From the NCBI RefSeq assembly GCF_008630065.1, contig NZ_VWPL01000014.1, positions 1 to 64,000 on the forward strand: a stretch of 64,000 nucleotides of DNA, given 5' to 3'. The translations under genes and the position numbers were made by a program. Shown in pieces: positions 40,997-51,854 of this stretch (its first letter is position 1; each line of letters begins with the position of its first letter). Origin of the DNA: Blastochloris sulfoviridis (GTDB taxonomy: Bacteria > Pseudomonadota > Alphaproteobacteria > Rhizobiales > Xanthobacteraceae). A model generated the notes under the pieces. That model made no database searches. It was not told the origin of the DNA and saw only the letters and a list, made by a program, of their open reading frames with translations.

Positions 40997-41314
40997 GAAG
41001 CGGCTCGATCCGATGCAGGGAGGCCCCGACCCGACACGCCGTTCGTGGCGGGGATGGGGCGGGGCCGGACCTGCAGAGATACCGCAGAATGGCGGGCCGC
41101 CAAGCGGGGTTTCGCCGATGGCCCGCCGGGCGCGCGGCCCAGGCTGGCGGACAGGCGCAAAACTTCTGAGAATTTGCAATTCATTCAGCATGTTCGCGCG
41201 TTTCCGCGCGTCAGGGGCGGCGAAAAGTCCTGTCCGACGCGAGATTGTTAGCGTTGCGTTAACATTCCCCGGCCACGGTCGCCCCAAATTGGCACAGATC
41301 GGGTCGGGGACGGC
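40997..41314. other. Divergent region with one CtrA-like motif
   Basis: 318 bases between pepF and the sigma-54 activator gene with no coding region. At 41248-41263 lies TTAG-N7-TTAAC, one base off the CtrA consensus with exact spacing. The site is 52 bases upstream of the activator ATG. Nothing else is evident. Confidence 0.35.
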
Positions 41315-42853
<1,539 letters not shown>

Positions 42854-42966
42854 CACGTCCGGAAAAAAGCCCGGATGACGGCGTGGTGAGTTGCCGCCGT
42901 CAAGCAAATCAGATCAGGTCCGAACGAATTCGGATCGAGATGCGCTGATCTATGGGAGCAGGTGCC

Positions 42967-45318
42967 ATGCGTGGGGGTTCCGCCCGGTTTCTGGCAGGCG
43001 CCGCGCTGGCCGCGCTGCTGGCCTACGAGGCCGCCGCCACAGAAGGGCCGGCACTTGAGGGGCCGGCAACCGCTGCCACCCAGGCCGCGCCAGCCACGGC
43101 CACGGAAACGGCGCCCGGGACCGACGCCGCCCCCGCGGCCACGGCGGCGCCCGATGGCGCGACCGGCGAGGGCGATCCGGACGAGCCTGCGGCCGAAATC
43201 GACCCCGACCCCGAGGATGATCCCGAGGACGAACCGGCGTTGCGCTCCGGCGCCGACGCAGAGGCCGAGCCCGGCACCGCCAAGTCCAGCACCACCAAGT
43301 CGGACGAGGTCGAGGCCGGCGAGAGCAAGCCCGCCGAGATCAAGCCCGAGCTGCGGCCGGCGGCTGTCGAGGTGCCCCTGGCGCCGGCCGCGGCGCCCGC
43401 CGCCGCAACCGCGCCCGAGACGGCCGCGCCCGCCGCACCCTCCATTGACGCGCTGGTGCCGGTGCCCGAGCCGGCCAATGTGCCGCCGCCCGGCCTTGCC
43501 GACATCGGGCCGCCCGCTGGCGCGCCGGTCAAAGACACAGCCAGGGAGACGGTGAAGGACGCGGTGAAGGAGACGGTGAAGGAGACAGCCAAGGACACGG
43601 AAAAGGACGCGTCCCCGGCTGTCGCGCCCGCCGGGCAGGCCGCCAGGGAGGCTGCGCCGCCGGCCCCGCCCCCGGCCGCCGCGGCGGCGGTCGAGGACGC
43701 GGCGGTGACCGCGGCGCTGCGGGCGCTTCTCGCCGAGCGCGGCGGCAGCGCCGAGGAGCGGCGGCTGCGCGAGACGCTGGCGCAGGCCTACGAGGCGCGC
43801 GGCTTCAAGCCGGTGTGGATCGAGCACGGCACGCTTTCGGCGCGCGCCGCGGCGGTGCGCACGGTGCTGGCCGGCGCCGCAACCGAGGGGCTCGACCCCG
43901 CCGACTATCCCCTGCCCGCCGACCCCGGCCAGGCGGCGACGGCGGCGACACTCGCTTCGGCCGAGCTGAAATATTCGAACGCCGCGGTGACCTACGCCCG
44001 CCACGCCATGTCCGGCCGCTTCGATCCCGGCCGCGTGCATCCGCTGGTCACCCCGCGCCGCACGGTCCCCAAGACCGAGGAGGTGATCGCCAAGGTCGCC
44101 CAGGCCGCCGACCCCGGCGCGGCGCTCGCCGCCTACAATCCGCCGCACGACGGCTACCGGGCGCTGAGGACGATTCTCGCCGAGATGCGCAGCGCCACGG
44201 CCGCCGAGGAGACCGCCCGCGTCCCCGGCGGGCCGCTGCTGCGGCCGGGCATGCGCGATGCGCGCGTACCGGCGCTGCGCGCCAAGCTCGGCATTGCCGG
44301 CGAGGCCGCCGACACCCTCTATGGCCCCGACCTGGTCGCGGCGGTCGAGGCGTTCCAGGAGACGCACGACCTCGCCGTCGACGGCGTGGTCGGATCCCGG
44401 ACGCTGGCCGCGCTCAATGGCGGCGGCAAGGCCACCATCAACGACATCATCGCCAATATGGAGCGCTGGCGGTGGCTGCCGCGCGATCTCGGCACCACCC
44501 ACATCATGGTGAACATTCCCGAGTTCACCGTGCGCATCTGGCGCAACGGCCAGATGATCCACCGCACGCGGGTGATCACCGGCAAGCCGTCGACCCCGAC
44601 GCCGGTATTCACCGACGACATGGAATATGTGGTGATCAACCCGGCCTGGAACGTGCCGCCCTCGATCGTGAGGAACGAGATGCTGCCGCTCCTCGCCTCC
44701 GACCCCGAGGCGATCACCCGCCAGGGCCTGGAGGTGCTGGTCAATGGCCGCCCGGTCGACCCCTACGAGATCTATGGCGCCGATCCCAACTCGATCTCGT
44801 TCCGCCAGCCGCCGGGCGAGCGCAACGCGCTCGGCCGCATCAAGTTCATGTTCCCCAACCGGCACCACGTCTATCTGCACGACACGCCGACGCGCCACCT
44901 GTTCGCGCGCGAGGTACGCACGTTCAGCCATGGCTGCATCCGGGTGAACGAGCCGCTGAAGTTCGGAGAAGTGGTGTTCTCCCTCGGCCTGCCGGGCGAG
45001 CACTGGTCGCCGGGGCGCATCGAATCGATGTTCGGCCGCCAAGAGAACATCATCCAGTTCCGCCAGCAGTTCCCGGTCCACGTGGCCTATTTCACCACGA
45101 TGGTCGACGAGACCGGGGCGCTGGTGGTCCGCGACGACGTCTACAGCTACAATGCGCAGGTAAAGGCGCTTCTGGGCCTGGAGGGCGAGGTGCGCCGCTT
45201 CTCGCCGCCGCCCTCGGCGCGGCCGGTGGCGCTGCCACCGCCGGTGGTGCGTCCGGCGGGTCCGCCGCCGACCTTCCTGGAGCAATTGTTCGGCATCCGG
45301 CCGATGCGCGGCGGCTGA
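42967..45318 (+). CDS. L,D-transpeptidase (YcbB/LdtD type) with long low-complexity N-terminus
   Basis: A 783-residue periplasmic enzyme that makes 3-3 peptidoglycan cross-links. After a signal peptide (about residues 1-24), residues 25-235 are Ala/Pro/Glu-rich and include a lysine/aspartate repeat (KETVKETAKDTEKDA, about residues 189-214). An N-terminal scaffold domain with KPVWIEHG follows, then a peptidoglycan-binding repeat (RVPALRAKLGIAGEAAD onward to VDGVVGSRTLAALN). The YkuD catalytic domain has active-site Cys657 in FSHGCIRVNEP. The start at 42967 has a GGAGCAGG site; a start at 42952 is possible. It is followed by a DUF882 wall-related gene. Confidence 0.9.
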   Translation: MRGGSARFLAGAALAALLAYEAAATEGPALEGPATAATQAAPATATETAPGTDAAPAATAAPDGATGEGDPDEPAAEIDPDPEDDPEDEPALRSGADAEAEPGTAKSSTTKSDEVEAGESKPAEIKPELRPAAVEVPLAPAAAPAAATAPETAAPAAPSIDALVPVPEPANVPPPGLADIGPPAGAPVKDTARETVKDAVKETVKETAKDTEKDASPAVAPAGQAAREAAPPAPPPAAAAAVEDAAVTAALRALLAERGGSAEERRLRETLAQAYEARGFKPVWIEHGTLSARAAAVRTVLAGAATEGLDPADYPLPADPGQAATAATLASAELKYSNAAVTYARHAMSGRFDPGRVHPLVTPRRTVPKTEEVIAKVAQAADPGAALAAYNPPHDGYRALRTILAEMRSATAAEETARVPGGPLLRPGMRDARVPALRAKLGIAGEAADTLYGPDLVAAVEAFQETHDLAVDGVVGSRTLAALNGGGKATINDIIANMERWRWLPRDLGTTHIMVNIPEFTVRIWRNGQMIHRTRVITGKPSTPTPVFTDDMEYVVINPAWNVPPSIVRNEMLPLLASDPEAITRQGLEVLVNGRPVDPYEIYGADPNSISFRQPPGERNALGRIKFMFPNRHHVYLHDTPTRHLFAREVRTFSHGCIRVNEPLKFGEVVFSLGLPGEHWSPGRIESMFGRQENIIQFRQQFPVHVAYFTTMVDETGALVVRDDVYSYNAQVKALLGLEGEVRRFSPPPSARPVALPPPVVRPAGPPPTFLEQLFGIRPMRGG

Positions 45319-45556
45319 TCCTCTCGGTGATCGGCTACCTCACCTCCGGTTAACCACTGATATTAACCAGAATTCTGGCGCGGATCGGCGCGCGGCCGAT
45401 TTTTGCCACGTTCAGTCCTTACCCAAGCCTGAGCACATCGGGGGCGGGTGCTAAGTCGCCATTAACCGGACCCGATTAAGACGATGTTCACCCTGGCGAA
45501 CGCGGTAAGGGGACGCGCCCGCCTCACATCCTGTCTACGCATCGGGGACCGGCTCA

Positions 45557-47281
45557 GTGAGTTTAAGGCACACCTCCCGCTTTGACGTCCACGTCGCCTT
45601 CATCCGCCGCGCACGGCACGGTCTCACCGTCGCCGCTCTCGCAGCCACGCTTGTGGCCGGCGGCGTCCGAGGCACCCAAGACGCTGTCGCCAATGGCGAC
45701 ACGCGCACGATCTCATTCCACCACACGCATACGGACGAGTCGCTGACCATCACCTACAAGCGTGACGGCCGCTACGACGAAGGCGCGCTGAAAAAACTCA
45801 ACTGGTTCATGCGCGACTGGCGCCGCAACGAGTCAACGCAGATGGACCCCCATTTGTTCGACGTCGTGTGGGAAGTTTCTCGCGATGTCGGCGCCACCGC
45901 CCCGGTCGAGGTCATCTCCGGCTATCGTTCGCCGGCCACCAACTCCATGCTGCGCTCGCGCAGCCGCGGCGTCGCCCAGTTCTCCCAGCACACCGTGGGC
46001 AAGGCGATCGACCTGTTCATTCCGGGCATCAGCCTGTCGGCCGTCCGCGAAGCCGGCCTGCGCCTGCAGCGCGGCGGCGTCGGCTTCTACCCGACCTCCG
46101 GCTCGCCCTTCGTCCATCTCGATACCGCCAGCGTCCGCCACTGGCCGCGCATGAGCCGCGCGCAACTCGCCCGCGTGTTCCCGGACGGCAAGACCGTCCA
46201 CCTGCCGGCCGATGGCCGGCCGATGGCCCGCTATGAGGTCGCGGCCCGCGAGATCGCGCGGCACGGCGGTGCCGTCCGCGGCCGCACCCTGGTGGCGTCT
46301 CGCGTCGAGGCCGACGAAGACGGCGAGATGACCAATGACGGGCGGGTGATCTACCGCTCGCGCGGCGCGGCCACCGCCTCGGCGGCCGCCGCCCCGCGCC
46401 GCAGCCTGTTCGCCTGGCTCGGCGGCGACCGCGAGGAGACGGGCGCGACGCCGGCCGCCGAAGCGCCGGCCAAATCTCAGGCGGCTCCCGCCTCGACCAC
46501 CGTCGCCCAGGCTCCGGGCGTGCCGCTGCCGCCGGTGCGGCCCGATCGCGCCGGTGCCATCACCGTGGCCCAGACCGAGACGACTGCCGCGCCCGCCGAT
46601 TCGATGCGCTGGGTCGCCGGCCCGAACGGCCGCGAAGCGCCGGCCGCGCAGGTGGCCGCCGCGCCGCGGCCGCGGCCGCGCCCCGGCTCCGGCCAGGCTG
46701 CGGGCAGCTTCGCGCTGGCCTCGGCGGAGACGCGCCCGTCCAGCCCCGAGATCACGGCCAGCATCGCCCGCGGCGGCCTGCCGCCGGAGATCACCGCCGG
46801 CATCGGCGCGACGCAGCAGGCTCAGGACCGGCAGCAGGACCCCGATCGGATGCCGGTGCTGGCCTATGCCGGCGCCGACGACATCGCCCGGCCGCGCGCG
46901 GTTGCCGCTGCCCCGGCTCCGCAGCCGGCGGCCAACCGCCCCGCCGCCCAGCGCTCGGCGGCGCGTGAGCCCATGTTCCGCGAACCCACGCCGCGCCTGA
47001 CGGCGCCGCGCACCGAAGGGCCGGGCCTGCCCCGCCTGATCGTCGCCGCCCGGTTCGACACGGTCCGCGTCGACATGCGCCACCCGGATGCCAGGACGGC
47101 GGCCTCGCTGCTGCGCGGCAGCGGCGGCGCCCTCGACCTCAAATTCTCCCGCAGGTCCGACCCGGACCTGACCCCCGACCGGTTCGCCGGCCCGGCGATC
47201 CGGCCGCTGCCGCTCGCCCGGTTCGACGTCGCCCTGCTGCAGGACGACGCGGCCTCCCAGAGAGGCCGCCGGGTGCGGTAA
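45557..47281 (+). CDS. DUF882 (YcbK-like) peptidase-fold protein with Pro/Ala-rich C-terminus
   Basis: A 574-residue exported protein. The N-terminus has a hydrophobic segment (ALAATLVAGGV) that acts as a signal. The DUF882 domain, related to the zinc D-Ala-D-Ala carboxypeptidase fold (M15), covers about residues 55-200: VISGYRSPATN, then SQHTVGKAIDLFI with a His and Asp pair, then PFVHLDTASVRHW with the third ligand. The remaining ~370 residues are Ala/Pro/Arg-rich linker with a final globular bit (FDTVRVDMRHPDARTAASLL). A role in peptidoglycan trimming is inferred. The start is a GTG. It sits 238 bases after the L,D-transpeptidase gene; three TTAACC hexamers lie in that gap. Confidence 0.85.
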   Translation: MSLRHTSRFDVHVAFIRRARHGLTVAALAATLVAGGVRGTQDAVANGDTRTISFHHTHTDESLTITYKRDGRYDEGALKKLNWFMRDWRRNESTQMDPHLFDVVWEVSRDVGATAPVEVISGYRSPATNSMLRSRSRGVAQFSQHTVGKAIDLFIPGISLSAVREAGLRLQRGGVGFYPTSGSPFVHLDTASVRHWPRMSRAQLARVFPDGKTVHLPADGRPMARYEVAAREIARHGGAVRGRTLVASRVEADEDGEMTNDGRVIYRSRGAATASAAAAPRRSLFAWLGGDREETGATPAAEAPAKSQAAPASTTVAQAPGVPLPPVRPDRAGAITVAQTETTAAPADSMRWVAGPNGREAPAAQVAAAPRPRPRPGSGQAAGSFALASAETRPSSPEITASIARGGLPPEITAGIGATQQAQDRQQDPDRMPVLAYAGADDIARPRAVAAAPAPQPAANRPAAQRSAAREPMFREPTPRLTAPRTEGPGLPRLIVAARFDTVRVDMRHPDARTAASLLRGSGGALDLKFSRRSDPDLTPDRFAGPAIRPLPLARFDVALLQDDAASQRGRRVR

Positions 47282-47303
47282 GCGTCCCAGCCGTCTCTGA
47301 CGC

Positions 47304-47338
47304 AAAAAAGCCTCCGGCCCATGGGCCGGAGGCTTTTT
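47304..47338. terminator. Two-way intrinsic terminator
   Basis: An 11-base stem (GCCTCCGGCCC and complement) flanked by AAAAAA on the left and TTTTT on the right, 23 bases after the DUF882 stop. It works on paper in both directions. Confidence 0.9.
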
Positions 47339-47402
47339 CGTATCGGCAAGAGGCCCCTCACCCGGGCTGACGCGCGCGTCCAGGGATCAACTCGGCTTCA
47401 TT

Positions 47403-47557
47403 CTTCCCTCTCCCCTTGCGGGAGAGGGTGCCGAGCGATCGAAGATCGCGAGGCGGGCGAGGGGTGAACCTTCAAACGCGCGTCTGTATTACCCCTCACC
47501 CGGCTCGACCTCGCTTTGCTCGGTCGCGCCACCCTCTCCCGCAAGGGGAGAGGGAAG
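47403..47557. repeat. Intergenic element with 28-base perfect inverted arms
   Basis: Left arm 47403-47430 and right arm 47530-47557 are perfect 28-base complements built on CCCTCTCCCCTTGCGGGAG. Each arm is itself a small hairpin. The ~100-base centre holds CGCGAGGCGGGCGAGGGGTG and CCCCTCACCCGG. This CCCTCTCCC-CAAGGGGAGAGGG type of element is widespread between alphaproteobacterial genes. It lies between the two converging genes DUF882 and gapR and fills most of that gap. Confidence 0.85.
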
Positions 47558-47647
47558 AAACCGCGGCCTCCGGCCAGCAGTTGTCCGATTCGATCACCCC
47601 GAAGCCCAGCCACCACAACGGCGGGGCCGTGGCAAAGGCCGCGGATA

Positions 47648-47935
47648 TCACTCGCCCTGGATCATGCCGAGCGCGGTCATGTAGAGCTCGACGATCGCCT
47701 CGTGCTCCTGGCGCTCGTCGCGGTCCTGCTTGCGCAGCTTGAGGATGGTCTTCAGCGCCTTGACGTCGAAGCCGTTGGCCTTGGCCTCGGCGAACACGTC
47801 CTTGATGTCGTCGGCGATCGCCTTCTTCTCTTCCTCCAGCCGCTCGATCCGCTCGACGATGGCCTTGAGCTGATCCTTGGCGAAATTGGTGGCGTCGTCT
47901 TCGATATCGGTCTTCTTCATCCTGGATGTGGCCAT
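47648..47935 (-). CDS. gapR: GapR family nucleoid-associated protein (DUF2312/UPF0335)
   Basis: A 95-residue coiled-coil protein of the DUF2312/UPF0335 family. In Caulobacter the family member is GapR, an essential protein that binds overtwisted AT-rich DNA ahead of replication forks. The match is clear: [48 protein letters not shown], then the C-terminal LYMTALG. The start at 47935 ([10 protein letters not shown]) has a GAGGG site; 47920 is an alternative. It is monocistronic and divergent from lemA. Confidence 0.9.
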   Translation of the reverse strand: MATSRMKKTDIEDDATNFAKDQLKAIVERIERLEEEKKAIADDIKDVFAEAKANGFDVKALKTILKLRKQDRDERQEHEAIVELYMTALGMIQGE

Positions 47936-48101
47936 CAATGGTCCCTCTTCTGCGGACAGGCATCGCCCTGCCGCGCCGGCCGGTCAAGCCGTGCTCCCCG
48001 ATGTCCACAGTGGCCGGGCGCGCGAACCTCCTATACTTGAACCGGACGGCGGGATCGCGCGACCGATGGTCCGGACATGACGCAAAGCAACAGGGGAAGC
48101 C

Positions 48102-48662
48102 ATGGAACTGGTGCTGCTCGGCCTCATCGTGCTGGCCGCGGTGGTCGCGGTCGTCATCTACAACCGGCTGGTCGCGCTGCGGCAATCGGTCGCCAGTGCC
48201 GGCGGCGACATCGATGTGCAGCTTCGCCAGCGCTACGACCTGGTGCCGCAGCTCGTCGAGACGGTGAAGGGCTACGCCCAGCACGAATCGACGGTGCTGG
48301 AGACGCTCACCCAGGCGCGCGCCGCGGTGGCGCAGGCCGCGACGCCGGCCGACAAAATGGCGGCCGAGGCCGGGCTCGGCCGCGCCATCGGCGGGCTGAT
48401 CGCCGTGGCCGAGGCCTATCCCGACCTCAAGGCCAGCGCCAATTTCCAGATGCTGCAGACCCAGCTCATGGACATCGAGAACAAGATCGCCGCCGCGCGG
48501 CGCTTCCTCAACAATTCGGTGCGCGAATACAACGCCGCGCTGGAGCAGTTCCCGGCGATCTTCTTCGCCGCCCGGCTCGGCTTCCAGCCGGCGTCGTTCT
48601 ACGACCTGCCGGCCGACCGCGCCGCCGAGTTGACCGAGCCGGTGAAGGTCTCGTTCAAGTGA
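48102..48662 (+). CDS. lemA: LemA family protein
   Basis: A 186-residue LemA-family protein. One N-terminal membrane helix (ELVLLGLIVLAAVVAVVIYN) is followed by a long helical domain facing the outside. Typical segments are LVALRQSVASAGGDIDVQLRQRYDLVPQLVETVKGYA and ENKIAAARRFLNNSVREYN. The family is of uncertain role and is often next to a TPM or M48 protease gene, as here. The next gene starts inside the lemA stop codon (GTGA overlap). Confidence 0.93.
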   Translation: MELVLLGLIVLAAVVAVVIYNRLVALRQSVASAGGDIDVQLRQRYDLVPQLVETVKGYAQHESTVLETLTQARAAVAQAATPADKMAAEAGLGRAIGGLIAVAEAYPDLKASANFQMLQTQLMDIENKIAAARRFLNNSVREYNAALEQFPAIFFAARLGFQPASFYDLPADRAAELTEPVKVSFK

Positions 48663-49651
48663 CCGGATCGCAAGCGACCGGGCAGGCCGCCGCCCCGCCG
48701 CGGGCGGCGCTGCCGCCGGGCGTGCTGGGCCTCCGAACCTGGATCTGGCGCAACAACAGCCGCAGCCTCCTGCTGCTCGCCGCCTTTCCGGCGCTGCTCG
48801 TCGCCGTGACCTACGTGCTGTGCGTCGCCTTCACGCTGATCCTGGGCGACGACGACCCGGTGGCGGCGGTGCGGGCCGGCGGCGCGCTGGCGCAGGCGGC
48901 GATCCCCGGCGTGCTGGTGGCGAGCGCGGCGTGGTTCGCCATCGCCTATCTGATCCAGCGGCCAGCGATCCTGGCGCTGGCCGGCGCCCACCTCGACGAC
49001 ACCTCGCCTGAGGCGCGCCGCGTCCGCCGGCTGATCGAGCCCTTGGCGATCTCGCGCGGCCTGCCGACGCCGCACGTGGCGCTGATCGACACCGACGGCC
49101 TCAACGCCTTCGCCGCCGGCTGGAGCGAGCGCGATGCGGTGGTGGGCGTCACCCGCGGCCTTCTCGCCACGCTCGACGACGCCGAGCTGGAGGCGGTGCT
49201 GGCGCACGAGATGACCCACGTCATCAATCGCGACTCGCGGCTCCTGATCGTCTCGATCGTGTTCGTCGGGGTGTTTGCGCTGGCCTGCGAGCTGGCGATG
49301 CGCGGCCTGCGCTACGCGCCGCGCTCGGACGACCGCGACGGCAACAAGTTCATGATGTTCCTGCTGGTGGCCACCGGCATCCTGTGGCTCGGCCGCATCG
49401 GCGCGCTGGCGCTGCGCTTCGCCCTGTCGCGGCGGCGCGAGTTCATGGCCGACGCCGGCGCCCTGGAACTGACCAAGAACCCCGACGCCCTGGTGTCGGC
49501 GCTGACCAAGATCGCGGGCAAGCCCGGGATCGGCGAGGTCGCCGACGAGGTGCAGCAGATGTTCATCTTCGATCCGCCGGACGGCTGGGAGCTGTTCTCC
49601 ACCCATCCCGACATCGAGGACCGCATCGCCGCCATCCGCGCGGTGGGCTGA
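48659..49651 (+). CDS. M48 family membrane metalloprotease
   Basis: A 330-residue membrane zinc protease of family M48 (HtpX-like). Two hydrophobic segments precede the catalytic domain (SLLLLAAFPALLVAVTYVLCV and AAIPGVLVASAAWFAIAYLI). VNAF-like GLNAFAAGWSERDAVVGVTRG leads into the zinc site VLAHEMTHVINRDSR near residue 180, with further helices after it. The third ligand Glu lies in RRREFMADAGALELT. The start is a GTG that overlaps the lemA stop, so the two are translationally coupled. The stop codon is the first triplet of a repeat element. Confidence 0.92.
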   Translation: MTGSQATGQAAAPPRAALPPGVLGLRTWIWRNNSRSLLLLAAFPALLVAVTYVLCVAFTLILGDDDPVAAVRAGGALAQAAIPGVLVASAAWFAIAYLIQRPAILALAGAHLDDTSPEARRVRRLIEPLAISRGLPTPHVALIDTDGLNAFAAGWSERDAVVGVTRGLLATLDDAELEAVLAHEMTHVINRDSRLLIVSIVFVGVFALACELAMRGLRYAPRSDDRDGNKFMMFLLVATGILWLGRIGALALRFALSRRREFMADAGALELTKNPDALVSALTKIAGKPGIGEVADEVQQMFIFDPPDGWELFSTHPDIEDRIAAIRAVG

Positions 49652-49788
49652 TGCGGTTTCCGGCTGATCAAGCCGGATAACCGCATTCCGATCGCCGAAA
49701 ACCCCGTTATCGAGACTTTCTTTTAGAACTGGGGTTTTCGGCGAGGCCGGTTCCGGTATCCCGAAGGGATCAACCGGAACCCGTATGA
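49649..49788. repeat. Dispersed palindromic repeat, family 1, copy E
   Basis: A ~140-base copy that begins TGATGCGGTTTCCGG and ends CCGGAACCCGTAT, with inner inverted segments CGCCGAAAACCCC and GGGGTTTTCGGCG. Its first three bases are the stop codon of the M48 gene. Confidence 0.85.
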
Positions 49789-49873
49789 CGCGAAAATCCG
49801 GCCGCTCGGGCCGGATTTCGTCGTCCGATTGTCGAAATACCGCCTCCGAACACGCCGCTCCGGCGGATCAGTT

Positions 49874-49900
49874 CCGGGAGACCGCGACGCGGCCTCCCGG
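49874..49900 (-). terminator. Hairpin downstream of prpE
   Basis: Stem CCGGGAG-CTCCCGG, extended by CCGCG-CGCGG inside, seven bases past the prpE stop on the minus strand. No T run follows, so it may be a transcript-end stabiliser. Confidence 0.5.
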
Positions 49901-49907
49901 ACGGGTA

Positions 49908-51854
49908 TCACGCGCCGATGCCGTGGCCCTTCAACTGCTCGGCGATCTCGTCGAGGATGGCGGGATCGTCGATGGTCGCCGGCATGGTCCAGGTGTCGCC
50001 GTCGGCGATCTTCTTCATGGTGCCGCGCAGGATCTTGCCCGAGCGGGTCTTGGGCAGACGGTTGACGCAGATCGCGATCTTGAACGCCGCGACCGGGCCG
50101 ATCTTGTCGCGCACCAGCTTGACGATCTCGGTCTCGATCTCGATCGGCGACTTGGTGACGCCGGCCTTCAGCACCACGAAGCCGCACGGCACCTCGCCCT
50201 TCAGCTCGTCCTTGATGCCGATCACCGCGCACTCGGCCACCGCCTGGTGCGAGGCCAGCACCTCCTCCATGCCGCCGGTCGACAGCCGGTGGCCGGCGAC
50301 GTTGATGATGTCGTCGGTGCGGCCCATGATGTAGACGTAGCCGTCCTCGTCGATGAAGCCGGCGTCCGCGGTCTTGTAGAAGCCGGGGAACTCGTGGAGG
50401 TAGCTCTCCTCGAAGCGCTCGTCCTGCTGCCACAGCGTCGGCAGGCAGCCGGGCGGCAGCGGCAGCTTGACCACGATCGAGCCCATCTTGTTGGCCGGCA
50501 GCTCGTGGCAGGCCTCGTCGACGATGCGCACGTCGTAGCCCGGCATCGGCACGGTCGGCGAGCCCGGCTTGATCGGCAGCAGGCCCAGGCCCACCGGATT
50601 GCCGGCGATCGCCCACGAGGTCTCGGTCTGCCACCAGTGGTCGACCACCGGCACGCCGAGAATGCGTTCCGCCCACAACACGGTGTCGGGGTCGGCGCGC
50701 TCGCCGGCCAGGAACAGCGTGTGCATGCTGGAGATGTCGTATCCCGCCAGCAGCTTGGCCTCGGGGTCTTCCTTCTTGATGGCGCGGAAGGCGGTCGGCG
50801 CGGTGAACAGCACGGTGATCTTGTACTCGTCGACCATGCGCCAGAACGCGCCGGCATCCGGCGTGCCGACCGGCTTGCCCTCATAGATGATGGTGGTGCA
50901 GCCGGCGAGCAGCGGCGCGTAGATGATGTAGGAGTGGCCGACCACCCAGCCGACGTCCGAGGCCGCCCAGTACACCTGGCCCGGATGGACGTCGTAGAGG
51001 TTGGCCATGGTCCAGTGGAGCGCCACCATGTGGCCGCCATTGTCGCGGACCACGCCCTTGGGAATGCCGGTGGTGCCGGAGGTATAGAGAATATAGAGCG
51101 GGTCGGTGGCCTTCAGCGGCACGCAGTCGGCGGTCTTGCCGGCGGCCTCGGCCTTGGCGACGAGGTCCGCCCAGTCGTAGTCGCGGCCCGGGATCAGGGT
51201 GGCTGTGCTCTGCGGCCGGGCGAAGATGATGCAGGCTTCCGGCTTGTGGGCGGCGAGCCCGATGGCGTCGTCGAGCAGCGGCTTGTAGGGCACCACGCGG
51301 TTGGGCTCGATGCCGCAGGAGGCCGCCAGGATCAGCTTGGGCTTGGCGTCATTGATGCGGGTGGCGAGCTCCTTGGAGGCGAAGCCGCCGAACACCACCG
51401 AATGGATGACGCCGAGCCGGGCGCAGGCATACATGGCGATCGCCGCTTCCGGGATCATCGGCATGTAGACGATGACGCGGTCGCCCTTCTCGACGCCGAA
51501 CTCCTTCAGCACCGCGGCGAAGGTCGCCACCTTTTGCTGCAGCTCCGCGTACGAGATGCGGGCCTTGGTGCCGGTGACCGGCGAGTCGTAGATGATCGCG
51601 GTCTGCTCGCCGCGGCCGGCCGCGACGTGGCGGTCGATGGCGTTGTGGCAGGTGTTGCACACGCCGTCGGTGAACCAGCGGCCGTAGACGCCGGCATTGG
51701 GGTCGAACACCGTCTTGGGCGCCTCATACCAGTCGATGGCCTTGGCCGCCTCGCCCCAGAAGGCCTGGGGATCGGATTTCCAGGCGGCATAGACTTCGGC
51801 ATAGCGGCTGGTTGCGGCGGGCGCCCCGATCGGCGCGCTGGTCGTGGCAGTCAT
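49908..51854 (-). CDS. prpE: Propionate-CoA ligase
   Basis: A 648-residue AMP-forming acyl-CoA synthetase. It resembles PrpE more than AcsA, judging by the N-terminal KTVFDPNAGVYGRWFTDGVCNTCHNAIDRH and the overall length. It activates propionate (and acetate less well). Motifs: A3 LYILYTSGTTGIPKGVV, VFGGFASKELATRI, HWWQTETSWAI (A5), TADAGFIDEDGYVYIMGRTDD (A7-A8), and the C-terminal catalytic Lys in KTRSGKILRGTMKKI. The start at 51854 matches relatives. Monocistronic as far as seen. Acetyl-CoA synthetase remains possible. Confidence 0.9.
   Translation of the reverse strand: MTATTSAPIGAPAATSRYAEVYAAWKSDPQAFWGEAAKAIDWYEAPKTVFDPNAGVYGRWFTDGVCNTCHNAIDRHVAAGRGEQTAIIYDSPVTGTKARISYAELQQKVATFAAVLKEFGVEKGDRVIVYMPMIPEAAIAMYACARLGVIHSVVFGGFASKELATRINDAKPKLILAASCGIEPNRVVPYKPLLDDAIGLAAHKPEACIIFARPQSTATLIPGRDYDWADLVAKAEAAGKTADCVPLKATDPLYILYTSGTTGIPKGVVRDNGGHMVALHWTMANLYDVHPGQVYWAASDVGWVVGHSYIIYAPLLAGCTTIIYEGKPVGTPDAGAFWRMVDEYKITVLFTAPTAFRAIKKEDPEAKLLAGYDISSMHTLFLAGERADPDTVLWAERILGVPVVDHWWQTETSWAIAGNPVGLGLLPIKPGSPTVPMPGYDVRIVDEACHELPANKMGSIVVKLPLPPGCLPTLWQQDERFEESYLHEFPGFYKTADAGFIDEDGYVYIMGRTDDIINVAGHRLSTGGMEEVLASHQAVAECAVIGIKDELKGEVPCGFVVLKAGVTKSPIEIETEIVKLVRDKIGPVAAFKIAICVNRLPKTRSGKILRGTMKKIADGDTWTMPATIDDPAILDEIAEQLKGHGIGA

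Noticed and set aside
45350-45368. Canonical CtrA site upstream of the DUF882 gene
   Set aside because: The two TTAA cores are nine bases apart rather than seven, so the standard consensus is not met. Kept only as a repeated hexamer.
49901-49910. Repeat family 1 end at the prpE stop codon (GTATCA)
   Set aside because: Only TGATAC matches; the following bases differ and form another hairpin, so it was not counted as a copy.
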